Numbered from the stretch's first letter, positions 8,366 to 19,012 are shown. The stretch: 64,000 bases of DNA from Lutibacter agarilyticus (GCF_900188235.1 NZ_FZNT01000003.1:488333-552332); one strand, 5' to 3'. Translations and numbers: made by a program. The notes: generated from the letters alone by a model not told the origin.

Positions 8366-10996
8366 TTATTTGTTTATTAAATAAGTATCACCAATTAAAT
8401 GAACTTTTTTTGTTATTACTTTTTGCGCTGTTTCTAATTCTTTATTTGGTTGAGAACCACCAACAGATAGTAGTAATTGTTCATTATTTACTACTTGAGC
8501 ATAGTTTGCATCAACACTTGCCAATTGTTTTGGAGTAACTTTAAAATTAATGGTTTTGGTTTCACCTACTTTTAAAAATATTCTTTTAAAACCAACCAAG
8601 TTACGTGTTGGATTAAATCCGTCATCAATTAATTTTGTAGTATACAATTGCACTACTTCTTCACCAGCTATGGCTCCAGTATTTGTAACATCAACTGATA
8701 CTGTTAAATCTTTATTTGTTTCATTGGAATTAGGAACATTAAAATTCGTATAGTTGAATGTTGTAAAACTTAAACCAAAACCAAATTCATACAAAGGATC
8801 CCCTTCAAAATAACGGTAGGTTTTACCCTTCATATTATAATCTGAAAACTCCGGAATATCATTAATATCTTTGTAAAAAGTTAACGGTAATCTACCTGCA
8901 GGATTGTAATCTCCAAATATAACATCGGCAATTGCAGTACCACCAGCCTGACCTGGATACCAAGCTTCGATAATTGCAGGAATATTTTCATTTTCCCAAT
9001 TAATAGCTACGGCACTACCATTTAATAACACCAACACCATAGGTTTACCAAGTTTTTTTAACTGCTTCATTAATTGAGTTTGAGTAGCAGGTAACTTTAC
9101 ATCTAACCTGTCTCCTCCTGAAAAACCATCAACTTTCACTTTCATTTCTTCACCTTCTAAAAGCGGACTTAGTCCCATACATAAAATAATTACATCGGAA
9201 TTTTTAGCCAATTGAATAGCTTCATTTTCTAAACTATCATTTGGAGCTTCCCATAAAAACTGCATCACTGCATGGTCTGTATTATTTTGCTTGTATTCTA
9301 GCTTAATTTTGTAGGGTTTATTGGCTTCTAAGGTAACATATTCATATATTTTTTTAGGATGATGTACATCTTCTCTTTTCGCCAGCAAGCTATCATTTAA
9401 ATACAATTTCATACCTGAAAAGGCTTCTCCTCCTAAGGCATATTTCCCAGTTTTAGGAACCGAAATATAACCTGTCCATCGTGCTGAAAATTGATCGTAA
9501 TTTATATCTTCAAAAGGTGAAGTTGTTCTCCAAGTAAAATCAACATTACCATCAATTTGTGTATGTAAAGCAGTTCCTTCACATTCTAAATTTGAAAAAT
9601 ATTCAGCATTTAAGCCATTTTCTTTTAGAGACTCATCTGTAAATAAAACTGCAGAAGGTACAGCCTCAAAAATTGGTAATCCTTCGGCTGTTTTACAACC
9701 TACAGCATACTTAACTTCAGCGTTTGGTAATTTTTGAATAATTCCATTTAATGGAGTTACAGGATTTGAAGGGTAGCCGTTATAATTTCCTAATAACACT
9801 TCCAAATCGTTTGCATTTGGACCAATAACTGCTACTTTTTTTACATTTTTATTTAAAGGCAATAAGCTATTTTCGTTTTTAAGTAACACCAACGATTTAC
9901 GTGCGGTTTCCAACGCCAATAATCTATGAGTTTCAGAATCAACCACATCATAAGAAATACTTTCATACTTCACAGCTCCTTCAGGGGCAAATAGGCCCAA
10001 TCTTAAACGGGCAACTATCAATCTTTCTAAGGAAACATTTAATTCACCTTCGGTAATATGACCATTTTTTACCGCTTCAATTAATGCAGGATACGTATTT
10101 CCACAATTTAAATCGGTACCTGCTTGTACAGCCATCGCAGCTGCTTCTTGTTGCGTTTCTGTAACTGCATGGGCATCTTTTTCATAAAAATCTCTAATCG
10201 CCCAACAATCGGAAACAATATAACCATTAAAACCCCAATCGTTTCTTAACAAATCGTTTAACTCGGTATTTCCGCAACAAGGCAAACCATTGTAACTATT
10301 ATATGCACACATTACAGAATATACGCCAGCTTCTTTTATCACTTTTTCAAAATGAGGACTGTACGTGTTCAACATATCATAAGGTGTAGGTGTAGCATTA
10401 AATCTGTGTCTGTCAATTTCAGGACCGCTATGTACCACAAAATGCTTAGCTGTAGCAATTAGTTTGAAATAATTTGGATCATCACCTTGCAAGCCTTTAA
10501 TGTATCGCACCCCTAATTCGCCGGTTAAATATGGATCTTCACCATAAGTTTCCATTCCTCTTCCCCAGCGTGGGTCTCTAAAAATATTAATATTTGGTGT
10601 CCAATAGGTTAAACCTTGGTAAATACCTCTTTTACCTCTAGATGCAAATTCATGATGCTTTGCTCTTGCTTCATCTGAAACTGCAGTGGCTATTTTAAAC
10701 ATTTGTTCTTTATCCCACATAGCTCCCATACCAATTGCCTGCGGAAAAACCGTAGCAATTCCTGCTCTTGCAACTCCGTGTAAACATTCGTTCCACCAGT
10801 TATATTCAGGTATTTCTAAATGTGTAATCGCTGGTGATTCATAACTCATTTGCGATATTTTTTCTTCCAAAGTCATTAAAGAAACTAAGTGTGTTGCTCT
10901 TTCTTCAAAACTTTTACTAACATCTTTGTGAACTGGTATTTCTTTTGAGCAAGACATAACTAGGACTAGTATTAAAGGTAAAATTGATTTTTTCAT
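8366..10996 (-). CDS. GH3 beta-glucosidase/xylosidase-type lipoprotein with PA14 insert
   Basis: Exo-acting GH3 glycosidase of 876 residues, predicted to be anchored by the lipobox Cys in LVLVMSCSK. The order is: N-terminal TIM-like barrel with NWWNECLHGVAR (typical of the xylosidase/glucosidase branch), NINIFRDPRWGRGMETYGEDP, TAKHFVVHSGPE and GYIVSDCWAI (nucleophile Asp263); the (alpha/beta)6 domain from about residue 375; a PA14-like insert at about residues 455-585 (LNAEYFSNLE through WTGYISVPKTGKYALGG, GMKLYLND, LEYKQNN); and a fibronectin-III-like C terminus (YEFGFGLSFTTFNYTNF). PA14 inserts in GH3 enzymes line the active-site entrance and favour short substrates. It sits between the FG-GAP lipoprotein and a second GH3 in the SusCD operon. 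Whether it removes glucosyl, xylosyl or mannosyl units is open. Confidence 0.88.
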   Translation of the reverse strand: MKKSILPLILVLVMSCSKEIPVHKDVSKSFEERATHLVSLMTLEEKISQMSYESPAITHLEIPEYNWWNECLHGVARAGIATVFPQAIGMGAMWDKEQMFKIATAVSDEARAKHHEFASRGKRGIYQGLTYWTPNINIFRDPRWGRGMETYGEDPYLTGELGVRYIKGLQGDDPNYFKLIATAKHFVVHSGPEIDRHRFNATPTPYDMLNTYSPHFEKVIKEAGVYSVMCAYNSYNGLPCCGNTELNDLLRNDWGFNGYIVSDCWAIRDFYEKDAHAVTETQQEAAAMAVQAGTDLNCGNTYPALIEAVKNGHITEGELNVSLERLIVARLRLGLFAPEGAVKYESISYDVVDSETHRLLALETARKSLVLLKNENSLLPLNKNVKKVAVIGPNANDLEVLLGNYNGYPSNPVTPLNGIIQKLPNAEVKYAVGCKTAEGLPIFEAVPSAVLFTDESLKENGLNAEYFSNLECEGTALHTQIDGNVDFTWRTTSPFEDINYDQFSARWTGYISVPKTGKYALGGEAFSGMKLYLNDSLLAKREDVHHPKKIYEYVTLEANKPYKIKLEYKQNNTDHAVMQFLWEAPNDSLENEAIQLAKNSDVIILCMGLSPLLEGEEMKVKVDGFSGGDRLDVKLPATQTQLMKQLKKLGKPMVLVLLNGSAVAINWENENIPAIIEAWYPGQAGGTAIADVIFGDYNPAGRLPLTFYKDINDIPEFSDYNMKGKTYRYFEGDPLYEFGFGLSFTTFNYTNFNVPNSNETNKDLTVSVDVTNTGAIAGEEVVQLYTTKLIDDGFNPTRNLVGFKRIFLKVGETKTINFKVTPKQLASVDANYAQVVNNEQLLLSVGGSQPNKELETAQKVITKKVHLIGDTYLINK

Positions 10997-11040
10997 AATA
11001 TCTAATTTTAAGCCTAAATAGGCTTCACATAATAAATTTA

Positions 11041-14000
11041 TTAATTACTAAACTTTATAAATTGTAAATAATTGTTGTTTTTTACTGAAATAATATATTC
11101 TTGATTTTTAATTTTAATTTGAACTAAATCTTTCACGTCTCCTGAAGTAAAAAAGCCACTTTCAGTTGGTGGTATAGCTTTAAAAGTTCCGTTACCGTTA
11201 CCTTCAAAATAATACCCAAAACCTGCATCATTTCTTGGGGTTTCAATTTCAGAAACAAATAAATTCCCTGCTATTAAAAAGTCTAAATTTCCATCTTTAT
11301 TATAGTCTTCAACCAAAATTTGATTGATACTTGAAATTTGTGCTTCAACAGGTAATTTATGAATTGTAAATTTACCATTTTTATTTTCTAAATAAATACT
11401 TGCAAAGGATTTTACTTGATAATGTAAGGCATTTTCTAATTTTTCTTTTGTGTACACATCAACCAAAGTTGCTTCAGAAAAAGTATTGTAATTTTTAAAC
11501 TTCGATTTAATACTTGGAATTTGTTGCGATGAACAAGAACGCCCTCTAACTGGGAATTGTTTTCCTTCATTATAATAGCTTAACACAATATCATTTTGAT
11601 TGTTTTTATCAAAATCGTTCACATAAATATCAAAAGTCTCGGTTGAATTTGCTTGGTACTTGTAATTTAAGCCATTGTTTCCAACAATATAATCTATATC
11701 GCCATCTTTATCAAAATCGCCTTGTTGAATACTCCACCACCAACCAGCAGTATCTTCAGTTAAACCTGTACTTTTTGAAATGTCTTTAAATTCAGTTTTC
11801 ATATTTTTAAAAACCTTAATTGGCATCCATTCTCCAACTATAATAATATCTAACCAATCATCATTATCAACATCGGTAATTACAGCACTTGTAGCCATTC
11901 CAAGGTTTATAAAATCTTTGGCAAATTGTTGCGTAACATCTTCAAAAATCACTTTTTGTTCGGTACTTTTATTTAATAACAAATAGGAATTTGTAGGTAT
12001 TGGATATTTTCCGGGTACTTGACGACCAAGCACCAATAAATCTTGTTTTCCATCTTTATTAAAATCTATTGGATACACTTTTGAACCACTTGTTCTCATC
12101 TCAGGCAATGTATTTTCAGCTTTTATAAAATCACCTTTTCCGTTGTTTATATATAATCTGTCCTGCAACATTTCAGATTCTGGAGCAAATTCATAACCTC
12201 CACTTACTACATATAAATCCTTATCTCCATCATTATCTGCATCAAAAAATAATGCGCCAACATCTTCATTTAACTTCTCTTTTTCAAAATTGGATTGATG
12301 TTGTTCAAATCCTGTTTGGGTTTGTAAATACATACTTGCAACATTGTCAAAAGCACCACCAATAAAAAAATCATCAAGTCCATCACTATTTACATCAGCC
12401 ACAGCAATAGCGGGTCCAAATTGCGACATTTTATGCGGCAATAATACCTGTTTTAAAAAATCATCGTAGGTGTTTTCAACATGTTTATGAGTAGGTAATT
12501 CATTATTTTGAATGGTTTCAAAAAGAAGTTGTTTATTTGTATTTGAAGTAACCTCAGCAACTGCGTTTGAATGTTTAAAAGCTAAGTGTTGATTTGCGTT
12601 TACATTTTTTAGTGTTTCTATTTTTCCATCTGTCCAAACAACTTTTAATTCATCAATTATATCTGATTTATGCAATCCGAAATGTAATTTTGGTGCTACT
12701 GAAGATTGAAAACCTCTTGTTAACGTAAGTTCTTGTAATTGTGTTTGATTGCCAGTAGTAACATACACTCTGTTTCCTAAACCAAATTTATTAGTTGAAC
12801 TTCCTTCAAATTTAATTGTGATAAAATTGTTAAATTCTGAACTTGTATTTTCAAAAAAAGAAGCCGGTTCATCAATATTATTGGTTATTATTTCTAAATC
12901 GCCGTCGTTATCTAAATCGGCATACACAACTCCATTTGAAAATCCTTTATGTTGAATTCCCCACTCAGTATTTGCTTTTTCAAAATTGAGATCTCCTGTA
13001 TTTTTAAAGATGAAATTATCTATTTTTTCAGAAGGAATCATTAAACTTTTCTCTAAATCTGAATAACCAGTTTTATCATTTTTAGAATAGGTATTAAAAA
13101 AATCTCTGTTGTTTATTTCTCTTCTAATTCCGTTTGAAATAAATAAATCTTTATTTCCATCGTTGTCAAAATCGGCAAAAAGTGGTCCCCAACTCCAATC
13201 TGTTGAAGAAGTTCCTGTTAATCTAGAAATGTTTGAAAATTGAGGTACATTATTTACAAGAATACCTGTATTTAATTGCATGCAATTGTGCATATACTGA
13301 TAATGAAAACCTGAGAAAACGGTTTCCCAAAACAATTGAGGATTCATACTTGCCATATTTGCTTTTTGACGACGATTGTTATTGGCATCCATATCAGCCT
13401 GAAAAACATCTAAATTTCCATCGTTATTAAAATCGGCAATATCAACACCCATTCCGTAAAATGCACTATGAGAAACAGCTTCTTTTATTACTTCTTTAAA
13501 AGTGCCATCTCCATTGTTTATGTAAAAATAATCTGGAATGCTATAATCACTTGAAATATATAAATCTGGCCAGCCATCATTATTTACATCACTTGCTGTA
13601 ACTCCATAAGAAAATCCATAGGTTTTTACACCAGCTTCTTCAGAAACATTGGTGAAAATACCTCCATCATTTCTGTATAGTTTATCCGATTCTTTATCGG
13701 TTACACGTTGCATTTTGTTTTTATATTCAAAGTTTGAAGAATTTATGTTTGCTATTGGGTAATTAGCCACATATAAATCTAAATCGCCATCTTTATCATA
13801 ATCAACAAAAGTTCCTTGTGTAGAATTTGCACTATCAGCCACACCGTATTCTTGTGCCTTTTCGGTAAAAGTACTGTTACCGTTATTTATAAAAAGTTGA
13901 TTTTCTTTTGAACCAAATAATCCGGAAACAGCACAATAAATATCTAAATATCCATCGCCATTTACATCGGCCATTGTAGTTCCTGTATACCACCGGTTAT

Positions 14001-14331
14001 CACCACCAACAGCTGCTTTTTCTGTAATATCTTCAAATTGTAAGTCTCCTTTGTTTAAATACAATTTATTTGAAGTTTGGTTTCCTGTAAAAAAAACATC
14101 AATTAAACCATCATTGTTAATATCTCCTACGGAAATACCTCCACCAGAATACATAGAGGTATAATTGAAATAATTTAAGGAATCATTTTCAACCAAGGTA
14201 TTGCTGAAATTAATTCCTGTTAAAGAAGCATTTAATTCTTTAAAAATTTTTGTGCTTTTTAGCTGTTGTTCTTTTTTACAACTTACTAAAACTAGTAAAA
14301 AGAATAAGGGAAGGATACTTTTTTTTAACAT
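11041..14331 (-). CDS. FG-GAP/VCBS repeat lipoprotein with ASPIC/UnbV-like domain
   Basis: Large (1096 residues) surface or periplasmic lipoprotein of unknown activity. The signal MLKKSILPLFFLLVLVSCKK has its lipobox Cys at residue 18. The first half is a string of FG-GAP/VCBS blades with calcium-binding D-x-D/N-x-D-G loops (DINNDGLIDVFF, DVNGDGYLDIYC, DYDKDGDLDLYVA, DVNNDGWPDLYIS, DFNNDGNLDVF, DFDNDGNKDLFIS, DLDNDGDLEII), predicted to fold as a beta-propeller. An ASPIC/UnbV-like stretch follows (RGFQSSVAPKLHFGLHKSD through VVWTDGKIETL), then a second set of blades (DVNSDGLDDFFIG, DADNDGDKDLYVV, DVDNDDWLDIIIV, DFDKDGDIDYIVG). No catalytic motif is recognised. It is the first gene after the SusD terminator and precedes the GH3 genes, so a glycan-binding or scaffold role is a reasonable inference, not shown by sequence. 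Confidence 0.8.
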   Translation of the reverse strand: MLKKSILPLFFLLVLVSCKKEQQLKSTKIFKELNASLTGINFSNTLVENDSLNYFNYTSMYSGGGISVGDINNDGLIDVFFTGNQTSNKLYLNKGDLQFEDITEKAAVGGDNRWYTGTTMADVNGDGYLDIYCAVSGLFGSKENQLFINNGNSTFTEKAQEYGVADSANSTQGTFVDYDKDGDLDLYVANYPIANINSSNFEYKNKMQRVTDKESDKLYRNDGGIFTNVSEEAGVKTYGFSYGVTASDVNNDGWPDLYISSDYSIPDYFYINNGDGTFKEVIKEAVSHSAFYGMGVDIADFNNDGNLDVFQADMDANNNRRQKANMASMNPQLFWETVFSGFHYQYMHNCMQLNTGILVNNVPQFSNISRLTGTSSTDWSWGPLFADFDNDGNKDLFISNGIRREINNRDFFNTYSKNDKTGYSDLEKSLMIPSEKIDNFIFKNTGDLNFEKANTEWGIQHKGFSNGVVYADLDNDGDLEIITNNIDEPASFFENTSSEFNNFITIKFEGSSTNKFGLGNRVYVTTGNQTQLQELTLTRGFQSSVAPKLHFGLHKSDIIDELKVVWTDGKIETLKNVNANQHLAFKHSNAVAEVTSNTNKQLLFETIQNNELPTHKHVENTYDDFLKQVLLPHKMSQFGPAIAVADVNSDGLDDFFIGGAFDNVASMYLQTQTGFEQHQSNFEKEKLNEDVGALFFDADNDGDKDLYVVSGGYEFAPESEMLQDRLYINNGKGDFIKAENTLPEMRTSGSKVYPIDFNKDGKQDLLVLGRQVPGKYPIPTNSYLLLNKSTEQKVIFEDVTQQFAKDFINLGMATSAVITDVDNDDWLDIIIVGEWMPIKVFKNMKTEFKDISKSTGLTEDTAGWWWSIQQGDFDKDGDIDYIVGNNGLNYKYQANSTETFDIYVNDFDKNNQNDIVLSYYNEGKQFPVRGRSCSSQQIPSIKSKFKNYNTFSEATLVDVYTKEKLENALHYQVKSFASIYLENKNGKFTIHKLPVEAQISSINQILVEDYNKDGNLDFLIAGNLFVSEIETPRNDAGFGYYFEGNGNGTFKAIPPTESGFFTSGDVKDLVQIKIKNQEYIISVKNNNYLQFIKFSN

Positions 14332-14378
14332 TCTATTGAATTTATTATTTTGCTTAAAGCGTTATAAATTTAACACTA

Positions 14379-14410
14379 AAAAAGCAACGTGTTTTAGCAC
14401 GTTGCTTTTT
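14379..14410 (-). terminator. Intrinsic terminator / attenuator after the first susD
   Basis: A perfect 13-base-pair inverted repeat (arms 14379-14391 and 14398-14410, six-base loop) with GC-rich core GCAACGTG. On the minus strand it is followed by a run of Ts. It lies between the SusD stop and the FG-GAP lipoprotein gene, so it should make SusC/SusD transcript more abundant than the downstream enzyme transcript. Confidence 0.85.
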
Positions 14411-14440
14411 ATCCTATTGTAAAATGAAATCACTCAATTT

Positions 14441-15985
14441 TTAATACCCAGGATTTTGATCAGCTTGTGTTAATGCTGCATTTAAATCTAACTCTGTAAT
14501 AGGAATTGGAAATAAATCATTTTTTGAAGTATATCCTGTTCCTACTAATTCTGAAGAAGCTTTTCCCCAACGAACTAAATCCCAAAAACGTTGACCTTCA
14601 TGTGCAAATTCTAAAAATTTATCAACCATTAAAGCGTCAAATACATCTGTTCCTGTTAAATTGGCGTCTAAATCAGCTAAACCAGCTCTTTTTCTAACTT
14701 TATTTAATTCAATAATAGCTTTATCATCAGCACCTGTTTCATTATAAGCTTCAGCAGCTAAAAACAGTACTTCAGCATATCTTAACAATCTCCAGTTAAC
14801 AGAGTAATTTAATTCTCTTACTCCACCTTCACTAGTGTCAGAAGCTCTTGTAGCATATTTAATTCTAATTGCTCCATCATAACCATAAATAGCTATTGGA
14901 TTTCCATCATCATCAGTACTTTTTACAGATCCACCTGCGTCAACCAATTCTTGTTCAGTCATTATTGTTGCTGTTCTACGAGCATTTTCTCCAGAAGCTT
15001 CAAAAGCAGCTATAGATTTTGCAGAAGGATAGTTGAATCCCCAACCGTTTAATAATCCAACTGGCTCCATATCAAACTCACCACGAGGCCCCATTAATTG
15101 TACGTGTAGGTTACTTTCCATTCTTCCTCCCCAGGCAACATTTCCCCAGTCATATCCGTTTGTAGAAATATATCCAATTTCAAATAAAGATTCTACTCCA
15201 AATTCACCATCAACAGACCAAACATCAGCACTTGTAGTTGCTAAATCATAATTTGGATTAGTAATTACTGGCTCTAAATAAGTAAGCGCCTCACTATGCT
15301 TACCTTGAAACACCAATACTTTACCCATTAAAGACTGTGCAGTAGCCTTAGAAACTCTAAAGTTTTGAGCTATTCCTGCTCTTGCAGGTAAACCAGCTAT
15401 TGCCTCTTTTAAATCTGCTTCAACTTGTATATAAACATCTGCTCTTGAACTTTTTGGAATTGCAAATGCTTCAGAACTTAATTGGCTTGGGTTTACCAAA
15501 CGCAATGGAACATCTCCCCACATGGTAGTTAATTCAAAATAACACCAAGCTCTCATAAATTTAGCTTCAGCCAAAACAAAAGCTTTGTTTGATAATTCGC
15601 TTGTTTCAACATTTTCAATAATGGTATTTGCCAACGCAATTGTACGGTAATGTAAATTCCATACACTTGTAACAGCTGGATTAGAAACTGATAAGTTGGT
15701 GTAATCACTAATTTCAACTAATGGTACTTGATCAGTAGCAGAACCACCTCCACAGTTAACATCATCACCAGGTAACATTTTCACAAAATAAGCACTTGAC
15801 CAATCTTTGGCATAATTGTATTGCATTAAGTCATACAAACCAACTAGGGCCTGTTCCGCGTTATCTTCACTATTGAAGAAAGTAGCGGCATCTAAAACTC
15901 CTACAGGTGGAATTTCTACAAAATCTTTACTACACGAAACACTTATTAAAAGTATTACTATAGTACTATAAATTAATTTTTTCAT
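14441..15985 (-). CDS. SusD-like glycan-binding lipoprotein (region A)
   Basis: Outer-membrane lipoprotein that captures glycan and acts as the lid of the SusC transporter. The 514 residues begin with a lipoprotein signal (ILLISVSCSKDF, Cys19). SusD family features include ALVGLYDLMQY near residue 50, a tetratricopeptide-type helical core (LANTIIENVE, AEAKFMRAWCYFELTTMWGDVPL, ATAQSLMGKVLVFQGK), RYAEVLFLAAEAYNETG, ELNKVRKRAGL, FAHEGQRFWDLVRWG and the terminal DQNPGY. It follows SusC with 21 bases between them and is followed by a strong terminator. The neighbouring enzymes suggest binding of beta-mannan, glucomannan or a related hemicellulose; the ligand cannot be read directly. Confidence 0.95.
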   Translation of the reverse strand: MKKLIYSTIVILLISVSCSKDFVEIPPVGVLDAATFFNSEDNAEQALVGLYDLMQYNYAKDWSSAYFVKMLPGDDVNCGGGSATDQVPLVEISDYTNLSVSNPAVTSVWNLHYRTIALANTIIENVETSELSNKAFVLAEAKFMRAWCYFELTTMWGDVPLRLVNPSQLSSEAFAIPKSSRADVYIQVEADLKEAIAGLPARAGIAQNFRVSKATAQSLMGKVLVFQGKHSEALTYLEPVITNPNYDLATTSADVWSVDGEFGVESLFEIGYISTNGYDWGNVAWGGRMESNLHVQLMGPRGEFDMEPVGLLNGWGFNYPSAKSIAAFEASGENARRTATIMTEQELVDAGGSVKSTDDDGNPIAIYGYDGAIRIKYATRASDTSEGGVRELNYSVNWRLLRYAEVLFLAAEAYNETGADDKAIIELNKVRKRAGLADLDANLTGTDVFDALMVDKFLEFAHEGQRFWDLVRWGKASSELVGTGYTSKNDLFPIPITELDLNAALTQADQNPGY

Positions 15986-16006
15986 ATTTATATAAATGTT
16001 TTTTTA

Positions 16007-19000
16007 TTAAAAATCTACTGACAATCCAAACATAATTTCTCTAGGAATTGGATAAAAACCTCTATCTACACCTATACTATTATCTGAGAAACTACCTGCC
16101 TCAGGATCAAGCCCAGAGTATTTAGTAAATGTAAAGTAGTTATCCATAGAAATATACAATCTCAATCTTTTTAAATGTGCTTTTTCAATTAGTTCTTCAG
16201 CAAAAGTATAGCCTAATTGTAATTGTTTAATTCTCATATAAGCTCCGTCTTCAACTACTAAATCTGATTGATATGCATCAATTGCATTTGCAGCACCTGG
16301 CATAGAAGCATTATCTCCCGCTTGAGTCCATCTATCAGTATACCAATTTACAGGTTTGTTTGTAAACGGACGAGAAGGTTGGTGGTAACCAGCAATAATT
16401 TGATTTCCAGAAACACCTTGTAACATTACGTTAAGGTCGAAATTTTTATAACCTAAAGCTATATTAGCCCCGTAAATCAAGTCTGGTTGTGGTGAGCCAA
16501 TATATGTTTTATCGTTAGCTGTAATTCCATCACTACCATCAGTTTCAACATAAATAGGAGCTCCTGTTGCAGGATCTATACCATTTGTTTTATATCCATA
16601 AAAGTACCATAAAGGATACCCTTCTTCAAATCGTGTAATACCATCACCGTTTGAAGGTGCTCCAGCCCCAACTAATGGTGCAGGAACAATAACTTCAGTA
16701 ACTTCATTCTTCAAAGTAGCCATATTGAAGTTAATGTCATAAGAGAAACCACTGTCTGTTGTATCTCCCCAACCAATTTCAAATTCAAGACCTGTATTTT
16801 TAATAGTTCCACCATTAATAGCTCCTACTGTTTGCCCTAATGAAGGTGGAGCAATAATATTTCCGTTTGGAATAATTAAATCTCTAGTTGTTTTATTGTA
16901 CCAATCAGCTCCAAAATTTAATCTACCATTAAAAGCTCTTAAATCAACACCTATATTGGTTTGTTCAGAACGCTCCCAAGTTAAACTAGGGTTTGCTAAA
17001 TCTCCTGGTGTTACACCTGTAATACCTTCATAAACAACTGGAGTAGAACCATCAACTGTTCTAAACACTTGAATATCTCCGTTTCCAGCTAAGTTAGCAT
17101 CAGAACCATTTTGTCCCCAACTTGCACGTAATTTAAAATAATCAACTGCTCCATCTTCACTCCAAAAATCTTCTTTTGAAAGCACCCAACCAGCTGAAAC
17201 TGCTGGGAAATAACCACCTTTTTCATTTTTAGGAAAAACACTTGAAGAGTCATACCTTAAAGAACCTTCAAACATATATTTTCCTGCATAGTCATAAGAA
17301 ATTCTTCCATAAACAGAGTTCATATTTTTTTGGTAAATACTTCCTCCTATTCTATCATTATCTCTATTTGTAAAATCAAAGTATGCAAATTCTTCTGATT
17401 CTTGAGCTACTTCACTTCCTTGTAAAGAATAGTAAGGACTTTTTATTTTTTCAGCAGAATAACCTAATAAGGCTGTAATATTATGTTCTCCTATTTGTTT
17501 TGTGTAATCAGCAAAGTTTTCCCATAACCATCTAGAGTTTCTACTAATATTATCTCTTAATGTTACTTGTGAATTTTGTTCTTCAGAAGTTACGTAATAA
17601 ATTGGAGTCCATCTAGCATCAAATGTATTAGATCTTTCATATCCTAATCTAGATGTAAAGTTTAATCCTTCGTATAATTTAAATTTAGCAAATACCGATA
17701 TTAATATTTTATCTGTATCAACACCTCCTCTGTAAAGGTAATTAGATGACGCAACTGGGTTAATTACTTCTCCCGTTGAATAAGTTGGATAACCATATAC
17801 ATTTCCATTTGCATCTGTCATTGCAGTTCCATTTGCAACACCTTCAGCTGCTCTAGGAGGTAAAGCTCCTGTATAAATAACTGGAGTTAATGGGTCAATT
17901 AATAACATACTGTTAATTGGACTTCTGTAAGAATCATCTTCAGAAATTGGGGAGTTCCCAATGTTAGTGTACGTAACATTTGCACCTACTTCTAACCACT
18001 CTTTCACATCACTTTTTAAGTTTAAACGTGTTGTATATCTTTTGTAGTTGTTATCATCTCCAACTGTACCATCTTGATCTATATAAGAACCTGATAAATA
18101 ATATGACATTTTTTCAGTAGCTCCAGAGAAACTAATATTATATCGTTGTACAAATGCATCATTAAAGGTTTCGTCAATCCAATCAGTATTAACTCCATTA
18201 TCAACAACTGTGGCTTCACCAGCTTCATTCATGTAGGTTACAAATTGACTTGCGTCCATTAATTCCATTTTGGTATTAACAGATTGAGAACCTAAGCTTG
18301 TACTAAAACTTACAACTTGTTCTCCAATTTTTCCTTGTTTTGTAGTAATAATTACTACACCATTCGCACCCTCGGTACCATAAATAGCTGAAGAAGCAGC
18401 ATCTTTTAAAACTTCAATATTTGCAATATCACTTGGCGCAATATTATCCATTGAACTTACTTTCATACCATCTACAATGTATAAAGGGTCTGAATTACCA
18501 TTAGAACCAGCACCTCTAATTCTTACTTTAGCTCCTGCTCCTGGGGAACCAGAAGAAGATACAACAGTAACACCAGATACACGACCTTGTAATACTTGCT
18601 CTACTCGAGGAGATGAAGCATTTTCAATTTCTTTAGAATCTAAACTAGAAATTGCTCCAGTTACTAAACTCTTCTTTTTAACACCATACCCAACAACAAT
18701 TACTTGCTCTAATACGTCTGATTCTTCAATCAGAACAACATTAATAACGGTTTCTCCATTTACACTTACATCTTTTGTACCATATCCCACAAAGGAAATT
18801 TCTAGTACTGCATCTGTAGTTACATTCTCTAACATGTAATTACCATCAAAATCTGTAGTTGTTCCATTGCTGGTGCCCTTTACAACTATACTAGCTCCTG
18901 GCAATGGGCCATTCGCATCAGACACTGTTCCAGAAATACTCTGCGCATGTGCAAACACACCTAGCAAGAGACTCCCAAGAATTAGGATTTTTTTTAACAT

Positions 19001-19012
19001 TTGAATTTTCAT
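16007..19012 (-). CDS. SusC-like TonB-dependent receptor (region A)
   Basis: TonB-dependent outer-membrane importer of oligosaccharides, 1001 residues. A signal peptide (ILGSLLLGVFAHAQ) precedes a carboxypeptidase-regulatory-like domain (SISGTVSDANGPLPGASIVV, DFDGNYML). Next come the TonB-box/plug region (EQVIVVGYGVKKKSLVTGAI, VRIRGAGSNGNSDPLYIVDG, IEVLKDAASSAIYGTEGANG) and a long 22-strand barrel ending MFGLSVDF. The annotated start MKIQMLKK has a second Met four codons in, and either is possible. A TAnnTTTG box lies about 65 bases upstream, and the divergent AraC-type gene shares the intergenic region. It forms a pair with the SusD gene immediately downstream. Confidence 0.95.
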   Translation of the reverse strand: MKIQMLKKILILGSLLLGVFAHAQSISGTVSDANGPLPGASIVVKGTSNGTTTDFDGNYMLENVTTDAVLEISFVGYGTKDVSVNGETVINVVLIEESDVLEQVIVVGYGVKKKSLVTGAISSLDSKEIENASSPRVEQVLQGRVSGVTVVSSSGSPGAGAKVRIRGAGSNGNSDPLYIVDGMKVSSMDNIAPSDIANIEVLKDAASSAIYGTEGANGVVIITTKQGKIGEQVVSFSTSLGSQSVNTKMELMDASQFVTYMNEAGEATVVDNGVNTDWIDETFNDAFVQRYNISFSGATEKMSYYLSGSYIDQDGTVGDDNNYKRYTTRLNLKSDVKEWLEVGANVTYTNIGNSPISEDDSYRSPINSMLLIDPLTPVIYTGALPPRAAEGVANGTAMTDANGNVYGYPTYSTGEVINPVASSNYLYRGGVDTDKILISVFAKFKLYEGLNFTSRLGYERSNTFDARWTPIYYVTSEEQNSQVTLRDNISRNSRWLWENFADYTKQIGEHNITALLGYSAEKIKSPYYSLQGSEVAQESEEFAYFDFTNRDNDRIGGSIYQKNMNSVYGRISYDYAGKYMFEGSLRYDSSSVFPKNEKGGYFPAVSAGWVLSKEDFWSEDGAVDYFKLRASWGQNGSDANLAGNGDIQVFRTVDGSTPVVYEGITGVTPGDLANPSLTWERSEQTNIGVDLRAFNGRLNFGADWYNKTTRDLIIPNGNIIAPPSLGQTVGAINGGTIKNTGLEFEIGWGDTTDSGFSYDINFNMATLKNEVTEVIVPAPLVGAGAPSNGDGITRFEEGYPLWYFYGYKTNGIDPATGAPIYVETDGSDGITANDKTYIGSPQPDLIYGANIALGYKNFDLNVMLQGVSGNQIIAGYHQPSRPFTNKPVNWYTDRWTQAGDNASMPGAANAIDAYQSDLVVEDGAYMRIKQLQLGYTFAEELIEKAHLKRLRLYISMDNYFTFTKYSGLDPEAGSFSDNSIGVDRGFYPIPREIMFGLSVDF

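Noticed and set aside
18477..18839. Plus-strand open frame of 120 codons inside susC
   Set aside because: It mirrors the SusC plug-domain coding sequence on the other strand; Pro/Thr-rich composition is an artefact of that.
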